Assembly (NCBI GenBank): GCA_016802295.1
Contig: JAESIW010000020.1
Coordinates: forward strand, 4,441,710-4,505,709
Origin: Brachionus rotundiformis
Lineage: Eukaryota; Rotifera; Eurotatoria; Ploima; Brachionidae
Reading direction: 5' to 3'
Length of the DNA stretch: 64,000 nucleotides
Shown here piece by piece: positions 1 through 11,400 of the stretch. The translations under genes were made by a program, and so were the position numbers. Position 1 is the stretch's first letter. The number at the start of each line of letters is the position of its first letter. The notes under the pieces are model-generated. The model made no database searches. It was not told the origin of the DNA and was given only the letters and a program-made list of their open reading frames with translations.

Positions 1-846
1 AGATTATCCTCTGAACTAAAAAGACTTGTTAAACATTCGGCCGATTGATCAAACAAACTATCATTATAAATGTATACGAATAAATAATCAATAAATTGCT
101 GAATCTCATCCATTTGGATACCAAACTCAATCCAGCTGGTTAAGCATTTAATTGAGTTTTCGATCATGTTAAAGTAGAGCGATGAGGTTGACAAGAGCAC
201 GTTTGGTGGAAGATTATTAAAACTATTAAATAAATTTAGCAAATAGTCTTTAATAATATGAAAATTTTTTTTTAATTGAGAATTTATTTGAGTTCGCTTG
301 AATTTGTTTAAATTTGATAAAGTGGAATATTCTTCTGGTAAAAGAGTAATGAGATCTATCACGATAAGAATTAGTTGGTTGCGTTGATCTTCGTGTTTTT
401 CAGGTTCGCTGATACAATTCGGAATGGTAAGAATTATATCTTGGATACAATTTTGCCACTGATCTTGGATAAGATACAAAGCCAATTTGGCAAGAGCCGA
501 ATTTAACTTTCGCTGAATGAAACGAATTTGTTGATTTTTACTGTCCAAAAGAGATGTGGCATAAAGCAAAAGCTTTTCTAGTAGTTTGTTTTTTAGAGTA
601 TCGTATTGATCGATTGGTACATCATTAAAATGCTTGGACACTTTATTATAAATACAACTTGCTCCATAGAATTGACAATTGGTTGACTTGTTCATGTCGA
701 TAAGGTCCCAACCAAAAGACCAAGCTTCTGTCGAATTTTGGGCTAACTTTAACCATTGATCCAACTGTGGTTTATACTCATTTGTAACTTGGCTTGTAGC
801 ATAAAATTCATTTACAATCTTTAATAAAACTTTATCAATATTTTTT
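1..846 (-). CDS. IPO13: Importin-13 (partial, internal exon; continues off left edge)
   Basis: One long open exon on the minus strand, entered through an acceptor AG at 847-848 and still open at base 1 (about 282 residues). It belongs to the importin-beta/transportin-SR family of nuclear transport receptors, which load or unload cargo under RanGTP control at the nuclear pore. Recognisable stretches are W-S-F-G-W-D-L followed by C-Q-F-Y-G-A-S-C-I and V-P-I-D-Q-Y-D-T-L-K, matching the conserved N-terminal block of importin-13 (WxxxWxLL, QYFGASALHxKIS, PTDQYExLK), then an L-L-P-E-E-Y segment typical of the exportin-1-like domain. The first base completes a codon from an upstream exon that carries the start; I could not find that exon. 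Transportin-3 is the closest alternative, but the FGAS/DQYD block favours importin-13. Confidence 0.82.
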
Positions 847-1734
847 CTAAATGAAAATAATAAATAAAAAATATCTTTGCAAAACTAATTTTTTATGATT
901 TTTGATATTTGGTGGAAATTTGTGAAAAAAATAAAATAACATTAAAAAATCAAGATTCTATACCGACAAAATTGTATTAGAGTCATACAGTCATTCTTTT
1001 TATAGAATAAAAATAGGACTTAATAGCTCATTTTTGTATCAATAATGACTTTGAGTTATAACTGACTTGTCAAATTACTATAAATCTTAATTGCCAAATT
1101 ATAATCAAAAGGAAAATTGGTTGAAAATTATGTTTAATTAATTTTAAGGTGAAAATAAATTAAATTAAAAAAAATCTCAAATCAGAACTTGGATCTCAAG
1201 CAAGGTTTATGTCATAAAAAACTGTGCCTAATGTTTAAATCTAAAAAAAATATACTTTTTCGGCATTTTCCGTCGTGTATGGTATTTGGCTGATATCCAT
1301 TTTAAATTGATCGAAAATCAAATAATTTAAAATTATTTTACAAAAATAATATTTGAATTTTCAATCAGCTAAATTTTATATGAAAAAAAATTGAATTTTT
1401 TCAATCGAAATATCTTAAAATATAGATTTGCATTGTATGATTATAATTTAGTCTATGTACTAGATCATAAAGTCTCAAGATATGCTAAACGCCCAGAGGG
1501 TGCATAAGCGCAATGTCTTAATGCATTGCTCAAAATGTATAACCCATAATTGCATGGTGCAAAAGTGCACATACACCACTTAAGCAAACTTTTTAATTAT
1601 GCTCGAATTTTGTTCACCTTTTTTTTTGAAAAAAAACTAGTTAATATTTTAATTCTAATAAATTAACATCTAGAAACTTAAACGCTCGTTTATCCTCATT
1701 AGCTCGAGTGTATGCCGAGTTTTCGTGATTCTCA
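847..1734. other. Head-to-head intergenic/5' region between IPO13 and the QSER1/PRR12-like gene
   Basis: AT-rich DNA that must hold the missing first exon(s) of importin-13 and the promoter of the gene starting at 1735. The segment 1495-1590 is less AT-rich and repeats ATGCAT/TGCAC-type words (for example near 1520 and 1552-1572). This could be promoter sequence, but I see no firm TATA or other element. Confidence 0.4.
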
Positions 1735-1750
1735 ATGCAGAATACAATGA
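1712..1750 (+). promoter_or_regulatory. Upstream ORF overlapping the start codon of the next gene
   Basis: An ATG at 1712 opens a 12-codon reading frame ending in TGA at 1748-1750. It is out of frame with the main ATG at 1735 and overlaps it. If the transcript starts upstream of 1712, this uORF would compete with the main start and could lower translation, or favour the in-frame ATG at 1747. Confidence 0.35.
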
Positions 1751-4700
1751 ACCAATTTAACAAAAATGTAATGGTCACAACAAACAATTCCACTCAACCA
1801 CAAGGACAAACAACTACTGATGCATTGATCATAAACTCAAACTCCACCGTGGTCTCTGACGAGCTCATACTTCAGCTACAGGAACAATTCGGTGACAGCA
1901 AACAAATCTATATTCTAAACACTTCCAACAACTCCGTATCCTCCTCGACGAGCTACAACAATACCTCATCCACCAACAATACAAACACAATCCAGTATTT
2001 GATAGTCGACAAAGACGTGGATATAAATGCCATACTGCAGGACCCTTCTATTTTCCAGAATCAAACCAACACACAAAGCACTCAGCAAAACGCTTCAAAC
2101 ACAACAACCTCCGTAGCGCCCAAAGTTCAGCAATCATTAAGTCAAAACCATCAGCTGCTTGCCGAAGAATCAATCCAGAGGGTCAACGCCCCACCGCCTA
2201 AACGCAAACAATTCGAGTACAAAATAGACAACAATTCAAAAATGAGCTACCAGGACGCGTTTTTGAGATTTTTAGCTGGCGAGAAGCAACCAACTTTAGA
2301 GATAAATAGCAACGAGCACTCGAATAAAAAGCCCAAGGACAGTATTTATTACAATTTTTACCTTAATAATCCAAAGTTGTCGGCTCAGAACACAAATTCA
2401 ATACCAAGCAATTCGAACCCTCCAATTGTTATCACCAATGGTAACACTTCAGTCATAAACTCAAATGGTTCCAATAATGACAAAGAGAATTATTACAATT
2501 CGAGTCGGAGGGAAAATTTGCATCCATTGAACAATTTCGAGTATAGAAATAGCTACAAGGATCACTATGATAATCAAGGTGTACGCATTAATCCAGCTTT
2601 GTTTAAAAATCTACCTTCTTATTCTGGAACAAGCCAGATTAAGGTAAAGCAGATCGAAAAGAATGATGCTGTCAAAAATAGGCTTGATTTAAATGATCCA
2701 AGTATCAAACCAACTGTAGTGGTACAAAACTCAACTTTAAATGATCATACTTACAGAAGTAGTGCTCAAACCAATCAACCATTGATAGAGGCCAAAATTT
2801 TGCAAAAAGAACTTGGCCAAACTGATGATCTTAAACGAAAATCAATTGATGATATTAAAATTATTGAACCAGATGTAAAAACAAAACAAAGTAAATTGGT
2901 TGATCAATCAATGGAAGATAGTGTGTTTAATCAATCGAATTCTGATATGACCAAGCAGACTGAACTAGAAAATGTGACATTTGCTGAAGGTGAATTTTTG
3001 ATTCATAGGCCAACATTTAGTGGTGATTTTGACAATTACGACATTTGGTGTGTACTAGATGAGCAGTATTTGCAGAAGTATGAGCCAGTTTTGCTGTCCA
3101 CTGGAGAACGCTGTCACCAGTCAGCCAATGTTTTGGCACATTACACGGCCAACAAGGCTGAGTTTTTGTTGGTTAAGGTGGAAGAAAAGGGAAAAACTGA
3201 AAATAACAACATTGTGGTTGGGGTATTATCCGACTATGAGCCAAAAAATAATCCAAAAATTGCCAATTCTCTTGTGCCTGACAGCCAATCTTCCATTGAA
3301 ACACAGATAAACCAAAACGGGACAGGCGAAACAAGCAGCTCAAATGAGACTGGCGATACAAACAACCCAAATGTGGTAGTAGTTACTTATGATGATTTAA
3401 AGTCGGCCTTTGATGTTTTTATTCAAGTATTGTCCAGTCAGTACTTGAATGCAGAATTTTTGGTAAAAATAAAAGAAATCCAGGACGAGTACTTTAAGCC
3501 GTCAATGGAATTTATCGAGACAATATTGACCGAAAAGTACAATTCTCTGTTTTCATGTGTTAATAATTTCGTATCTAATTTAAATTGTAAAGCTAAAAAT
3601 TTTTTCGCCAATGGTAAAAATATGATTGAGCTGAAGGATGACTTCAGGTATTTACTTGAACATAAACCAAAGCTTTTAATCCAAAAAGTGGCTTTTGACA
3701 ACGCTCAGATGCAAAAGCTCAAAAAATGCGAATCTTTGAACTATTTTTTTGATATGTTGAATGAAAATATGACTTATGACGATAGTGCCATTTATGTGAA
3801 TTATTTGCTTCAATTTAGTGGTAATTTATATGACTCGGACACATTGGTACCATTAGCTGGTACTATCGTTGCCGACAAACAATTTTTAGTATGCACAAAA
3901 ATTTGTAATTATGTAAATCACTTGCATTCGCTAAAACATTTTAAAGTTGCCTATTTGGAAATATGCTCCCAAAAGGTAATTTTCAGAATTTTTTTAGTCA
4001 GTCCAGTTATAAGGAAAAATTATGACTTAATTTACTACTACCACTTTTTGAATAAAAATAGAAAATACTTGACAATTAAATTTTACTTTTTTATTAAGCA
4101 TAAAAATATATTTTTGACTTTTAAAATTACAGATAATTAAAGATATCAATTAGTAGTTATATTTATTAAAACAAGAACAACACCAATACCATCAAATATA
4201 AAAAGGAATTCATATATATATATTTAAATTTTAATGTAACCAGTAACCAGCAACAATTCAATCAATTGACAAACTAAGATATTTAATTAAAGATCACTAA
4301 GGAATAATGATTAGTCATTTATTCACACGGCAACAATATTTAACCTGATAAATAATAAATAAATATTATCTATTCAGTAAATAAAAATGTAATTTATGGT
4401 TTGATTTAAGATATATGAGGAAAGATTATGAAATAATTTTAAAAATTGAATCTAAAAAAAAGGTTTTTTTATATAACCTAAAATAATTAAATATGATAAA
4501 AATAATGTTATTGATATTTAAAAAATAATTGAATAATATTTTGAAATTGTCTGTAAATAGTAAAAATTAAAAAAAGAAAAGTTTATTAAAAGAATATTTA
4601 GTAAATTATGTGCTAATAGTTTGGTTAAATGGTAAAGCTTTATTTGACATGATCAAGACTATAATTAAAACTTTTATCATATAATTTTAAATGATTAATA

Positions 4701-4977
4701 ATTTTCGAAGATTGAGTCAATCAAAGCTCAGTTAAATGGATCGAATAATCAAAACAGTAACTCAACGGATGAAAATACTGAACTGCTAAACTACTGCCTT
4801 GCTGATACCCAATGGCTTTTAGAGGTGAAAATTTTGGTTATTTTGTAAATAAATAAAATGATGGAAAAATTTAAGATGTTCGAAAAATTCAAACAATTGT
4901 TATTTGACGTTGACACTTTAATTTCCAACGAGATGTCTGATGAAGGTGATTTTGATATTTTAAAACTATTAAATTAA
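1735..4977 (+). CDS. Probable QSER1/PRR12-like nuclear protein (DUF4211-type C-terminus), 3 exons
   Basis: Exons 1735-3975, 4711-4824 and 4876-4977 join in phase 0 to give about 818 residues. The first 400 residues are low-complexity, rich in Asn, Ser, Thr and Gln, with a K-R-K stretch near residue 155 (P-P-P-K-R-K-Q) that could be a nuclear localisation signal. Residues about 420-500 form a compact block (E-G-E-F-L-I-H-R ... L-Q-K-Y-E-P-V) and 560-750 a helical domain ending N-H-L-H-S-L-K-H-F-K-V-A-Y-L-E-I-C. This recalls the C-terminal DUF4211 of QSER1 and PRR12 (H-x-L-K-H-[FY]-K ... C), where QSER1 protects DNA from methylation. Reading straight through the first donor, AAG|GTAATT at 3976, would give an unrelated tail. 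Splicing to 4711 instead gives S-Q-K-I-E-S-I-K-A-Q and then a plausible acidic/helical end. The family call comes from remembered pattern only. Confidence 0.55.
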
Positions 4978-7900
4978 ACTATTTATTAAATAAAAAAGAC
5001 AAAAATTTAAAGCAAAATGCAACCTCTGTGGCAACAGTGAACGGAATATAGATTTTAGATAACGACAGGCCGGCATAAGAAGACCAAATTTTTCTAAGTT
5101 ATCTTTTTTCCTTTAAAAATATAGTTAATACTCGTATATTAATCATCAAGTTTTTTTCACTTTAAATAATGATAAAACAGAGTTTTTACTAATATCTTTA
5201 TAAAAAGAATTTGACCTCTTAAAGAAAATTCGAATAAAAAATTAAAAAAATAATTTTTTAAATATTTTTCCAACCTTGTCTACTTTAATTGTTAAATAAG
5301 AATTAAATTTAATTAGTTCTTTGGAAGGAGAAAGTGCCCTAGCTTTTCGTGAACATGCAATTCATGGCTTTTCAGAAGCTTAACCAAAATCAAGTTTATT
5401 CATTTTAAAGAATTTTTTAAAGAAGAATCAATAAAAATATATCAAGACTTTTTTTGAAAAACTTAAAACTAAAATTTAAATTTTTTAAAAAGATAACAAT
5501 TATTTTGCTTTCATTAAAAATTATATTTTTCAGCATTTAATCACAATTGTTTTATTAAAAATACTTGAATAATCTAATTTTGTTTTTTAAACTTTAATAA
5601 ATTTTAATATTATGGTAGAAAATGTATTTATTAAAAAACTTGCCGTATTTAATAACTTTAATTGTCCAATTTTTAAAATTTTAAAATAATTAACCAAAGT
5701 ATCAATAAAGAACTTGAAAATTAATGAAAATAAACTTTCTTGATTTGAGCAAAAATAATGCATAAAACCTTAAAAACTAAGGATGCATTTAGTAAAACTT
5801 AAAAATAAATTCCAAATAAAATCAAATAAAAATGATACCAATAATATTTTTAAATTTTATGAGTCTTATTATTAAAATAAAATAGAGCTCTTTAGAATCG
5901 CATTTTTCTTAAGTTAAAAATGATAAGGCAGATTTTAAAAATAACTCTATTAATTAATCTCTTAAAATTATTGCATTCATTTTTAGATAAAACTTTCGTT
6001 TTTAATTCAGCTAATTTGGTATCGATAGTTTGTTCATGATAAATTAACAATTAGGTCACTTTTTATTTAATTATTTCTAGCTCCAGGATATTCTTGAAAG
6101 TAAATTGAATATTTAAACTAAAAATACAGAAAAAATCTAATTAATTCGGTCAATTTTACCACTATGGCTTGAAAACAAATTTTAACCAAACTTAATTAAA
6201 GCGAGAAAAGAATTAAAATTTGTCTGATTTTTTTTAAAAGCCCTTAAATTATAAATTAAGAAATAAACGCTTTTACAATCATTAGTTTTCTAGATACTCA
6301 AACGATAAATTATTTTTTAACTCAAAATAAATTTTTTAAACTTTTTGTTAAAAATCTAATAAATAATAAATTCTTTTCAGTTCTATAAGTAAACATAAAA
6401 AGTTTTTTTTTAAATTGAATAAAACACATTTTTATAATCATATATCCATAGTTTTTCCTAGGGTAAAACAGAAATTAGATATGTTTTTTATTTGAATACT
6501 CTTTTAGGTATTTAAAAATCGAAAATTTTATTTGTAAAGAAGTATATAAAAAAAATGTTAAAAAAATTTAAAATAAGCAAAATATTTTTCCTTAGTCAAA
6601 CAAAATTTGATAATTAAATTACGATCAAAATTCAAATACTGTAAATTGATAAATATTTTTTATTTTTTTACTCTTTTTTTTACCTTAGTAGCTAGAACTA
6701 GCTCTAACTTGGAAACTTTTAAATTATTTTTTGTTTGATGTTCATATTATCTTAATTGTGTTAGCAAGATTTTATGAATCACATTAAAATATTTATTCAA
6801 GGTAAAAGTCTTTATTGTTAAATTTGAAGCTTTGGCAGAATTTTAATAAAAATAAGTTTTTTATTTTATAAATATTTAATTAGTGAATTGAGTATTCACT
6901 ACATTCAAAAAGTCGACTTAGAAAAAATTGAATCTCTAAAGATTCATGATTTATCAAATGATTTTTCAGCGATAAGAGTCATTAAATAAAGTTTAGAAGC
7001 ACTTTTAGGCTCAAAGTGAAAATTTATTAATAAAATTTCCTTTGATTGTAATTAAAAAAACTTGTGCAATTTATTGATTTTGTTTAAAATTTTTATACTC
7101 ATAAACGAAATTGAATTTTTGCTATAGTTTTTAGATACAGAAATTATCAAACAGAATTTTTACCTCAGTTGCTAATTTTCTATTCACAAAACGATAGTTA
7201 AAATTAGTATTGATTTTTTATTTAAATCTTTATTCCAAATACAAAAAGTGATAAGTTTAATTAATCAAAAATTCATATGGGAAATTTATAACATTTGGTG
7301 TTTAATTTTTGCCAAATTTTTATTCATGTCTGCTCAGATCAAAGATAATTAATAAACTTTTCTGTTGGATATAAATAAATTTATAAGAATTAAACCTTTT
7401 TGTCTTAAAATTATTTTGTTATTGAACAAAATTCTTTCACATAAGTACTCGAATGGAATACTAAATAAAGACTAAGTCATATTCAAATTTTTAGGATAAA
7501 ATATACTTTTGAAGTATCTTTGAGTAAATTTCTACATTCATAGGACAAAAAAAACTCGATCGAAAATTATTATTTTTATTTTTAGGCTGAGATCTAATTT
7601 TCACCTGCTTTTTAAGTATTTTTCTAGTAAAAAATACAAATTTTGAATCTAAAAATATTGTCTATATTAAAGAGTCTATTTTAGAAAATTAGTTTTTTTT
7701 AAAAACTTGAGCTGTAAGTTTAAAAAGAGTGTTTGATCCTGAGACAAACTAATTTAATTTAGAAAGTTTTCTTTAGAGGAGAAGTATTGAATTTTAGTCT
7801 GAAAGGTATCACGACAATTAATCAAAAATTTAGTAAATGAGATTTCTATTTTATAATTTAAGCAAGCACAAATGATTTTTTATCAGTAAATTTTTAAAAC

Positions 7901-8474
7901 AAAAATATCAAAATGGCTAAACATCTTCTAAAAAATTACAATTACAATTGAATAAAGCACTAACAAGCTTTAATATTATCTCGATTGCTTCATAACAACC
8001 AACGTAAATAGAAACCAAGCTAGTTCTTAAGAGCAATAGTCAGAAGACGTAAACTATTATGAAAATTTAAGCAATATATGATTAGGATCAAAAAGATTTG
8101 TTCTCTAAATGCATTGAGAGATTTGCTTACCAAAATTGTAAACAGCTTGAGATTTAAAAATTAAAAAATTTCAAATAAAACTAAATCGTAAAATAAATGC
8201 TTTAAATGAGCAAATCAAATAAATCAGTTATCGTCAAGGAAGCGCTATATGATCTAATTTATGCCCGAATTGTGCAGATTTTTTCAATTAGTTTTTTTCC
8301 AATAAACCTAATCCATTTATGTAAAATCTTTTAAATTTATTTTTTATTATCATTATATAAGATTTGAATTGAATATATTGGTTTGTAAATCAACGCGATC
8401 TTTCACTATCATCCAGAATAGATTGTTGAAATGATTTCTTTTTTTCATTAGTGAAATTGGTATTTTTTCAAACA
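4978..8474. other. AT-rich intergenic DNA upstream of MAST-A
   Basis: About 3.5 kb of A/T-run sequence with stops in every frame. I see no coding block, RNA gene or repeat that I can support. The 5' untranslated exon(s) and promoter of MAST-A probably lie near its right end. Confidence 0.5.
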
Positions 8475-11400
8475 ATGCTGAACAAGTCGAATTCAGAAAA
8501 ATCTGCATCAAAATTATTTTCAAATAGTAGCCAAAATAAGTACGATTTGTTAATGCCAGTGTCCCAAAAAAGATCGTCTAAACCCAAAAAAAGCAAATTA
8601 AACTCAATTTTAAATCGAACATTGAGTGATTCTGTGTTAAATAAAAAGGCTACTATCTCTAATCCATGGCATCATCAAAAGGTAAAAATTTGGCAACTCA
8701 TATGCAAGTTTCTAACTAATTTCCTATTTTTCAACATCTCTCATAGGGTGTTTAATTTGGATAATTTTAACTCATTTAAAATTTTCAATTTTAATTTTTC
8801 TTAAAATAAACTTTTTCCTAATTTCTTAATTTAAATGAAAATTTAATTATATTACTTATTTAAAGAAGCAGTCGTGTTTGTCACGGAAAAATAGGTAATT
8901 AATGACAATAAATTTATCTCGTTTTATTTTAAAAATCTCTTCAAAAGTACCAACAGAAGATCATTAATTTACAACAGAAGCTCTACACTATTTAGCCAAA
9001 ATTTGCTTTACCAGAACAACTCGAGCTCAAATAAAGTGAATTTTTATACTAGTGCTTCGGCAGGGCCACAAAGTCCACTAATCTCCAATCAATCCCCAGT
9101 GACCAGTATTCTGGGCAATCAAACCACCACTCTAAACCTTAATCAGTACAATATTCGTAATAAACTAAAGCAGTACAGAAGTAACTGTTGCATTGTAAAT
9201 AATAATAATAATAATATTGAAACTACTGATAATATTTCTTTATCATCTTCGATTTGTTCATCCCTATCACCATCTCCGATAACAATAGTAAATCGACAGA
9301 ATCGTTTGTTTCTTTCAACACCACCGTCAAATGCTCAGCTGTTTTTTAATTCAGGCTCAAAAGCTTCTCTTCAACCAGTTTCTTCACCTAAATTAAGTAA
9401 TAATATGTTACTTAATAATTTGAAACCAAGTAATTATATTCCAAAAAAAAATCATTCAAATAAAATTTAAAAAAATTTTTTAAATAGACAATTCAAAAGA
9501 TGAGACTTTAAAAGAGAAAAAAGACTCAAGAAGATGGTCTTTAGCATCAATTCATTCAACTGGTTTCAATTCGATTAATAGTCCTACCATTTCATCACTT
9601 CCACTATCGCTTCAGCAACAATCAACCACTTCATTACCTTTACATTCGTCATCGTATAAAAATTTACAGGAAAATTTTGACAGTGATACTTCTAAAAGTC
9701 AAAAATCAATCTCAAAAAAGTCAATCAAACTTCCGAATAGGAATTCATCTGAAAACTTTAAAAAAGAAGATAACAATTCGTATTCAAAGACAAGACTTTC
9801 TTTTGGTATTTTATTAATTTTTAATAAAAATTTTAGAAAAATTTTATTGTTTTTTATTTTTTAATAGGAAATCGCAGATGTAGATTGAGTAGTTCGAATG
9901 AAAGTAGTCAATTGGATGATTCATCCGAAGTTGGATTTTCCTCTCCATTGTCAGTTCATCGACAAAGAGCTCGTAGTTTAAGGTAAATAATTTTTTTTAA
10001 ATAATCAGTAATGAAATAGTTTAAAATAAAAAAAAGTTTTATGACAGTTGCAGTCCATGCAAGGGCCTCAATGAATCGGAAATGGTTCCAACTGAAAAAT
10101 TCAAGGAAAAATTTCCCAAAGCTTGCAAACAATTGGAAGAAAACCTTCAAGCGTTCATCGACGTAAACAAAATTGATCTCAATTCATCAACTTGTTCGAT
10201 CAATACAAGTGATTTGACAAGTTTGAAAAATTCAAAATATTATGTCACTCAACCAAGTTGTTTGGATCCAGCAGCACGTTTCATCCAGAATCAAGTGATT
10301 GAAATTGCCAAGCTTTGTCTGGAAAAGTCCAAGTCAAATCAATTGACTTGCTCATACTTGGACGAAATGACTGGTTCTTTGGAAAAATTACTGCTAGAAG
10401 CTAGGGAAAAATGTTGCCAAGTTGAATTGTCCATAGAATATTTGCACAAATTTATCAAAAAGTTTCTCTTTATCATTTCACATGTGGCACGACTGCTCGA
10501 GTGCATTGAATTCGATCCGCTTGAGTTTAGTCATTTTTTGGACTGTGCTGAACAACAAGCTAAGCAGCAAGAAATAAAAACAGACATCCCAAAGTATATA
10601 ATATCCAAACTGGGCATTGACAGAGATCCGATTAAAGAACTAAATAATGATGAAGACAATATTAAAACTTTAAATAGAACAAATTCAATCACAAGTACTA
10701 CAAGCACAAGTGGTTTATCTGGTGACGAAATGTCATCAAACGATTTTTTAGGATCAAGTATTAAGATTGAGAATCAAATTGTAGTGGCACCTTGTGAAGA
10801 TGATTTTGAGGAAATAAAATTAATAAGCAATGGCGCTTATGGGTAAAAATTATTTCTAATTATTTTTTAATTAATAGAAATTAAAAAAATAAGAAAGATT
10901 GTGAAAAAATTACGCAAAATGATTTAATTTTAAATATTTTGATATTTTTCCTTTGCCTATGCTTCTTAAAACCTCTGGCAAGTCATTAAAAGTTAATAAT
11001 GATTTTAATATAAGAGAATTGAAACATCACTTAATCAATTTTATTAAATTAATTTTAAAATTATTTAAAGCATTATTGAACTATTTTATCTGTTTAGTGC
11101 GGTCTTTCTGGTAAGACACAAGACATTGGGACATAGATTTGCTATGAAAAAGATAAAAAAACAAAATATCATATTGAGAAATCAAATTCAACAAGTGTTT
11201 ACCGAACGAGATATAATGACATTTACAGATAATCCATTTGTGGTTGCTTTAATCTGTACATTTGAGACAAAAAAGCATTTGTGTATGGTCATGGAATATG
11301 TAGAAGGTGGTGATGTGGCCACTTTGATAAAAAATATGGGACCTTTGCCCTTGGACATGGCTAGGACGTATTTTGCCGAGACAACTTTGGCAGTTGAGTA

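Noticed and set aside
3059..3701. Shorter open frames on either strand inside the QSER1/PRR12-like exon
   Set aside because: Shadows of the real frame with no independent codon bias or family match.
4131..4153. Acceptor AG at 4131-4132 giving a short exon encoding I-I-K-D-I-N and stop for the gene at 1735
   Set aside because: Phase fits, but the exons at 4711 and 4876 give a longer, coherent C-terminus with good splice sites. Kept only as a possible alternative end.
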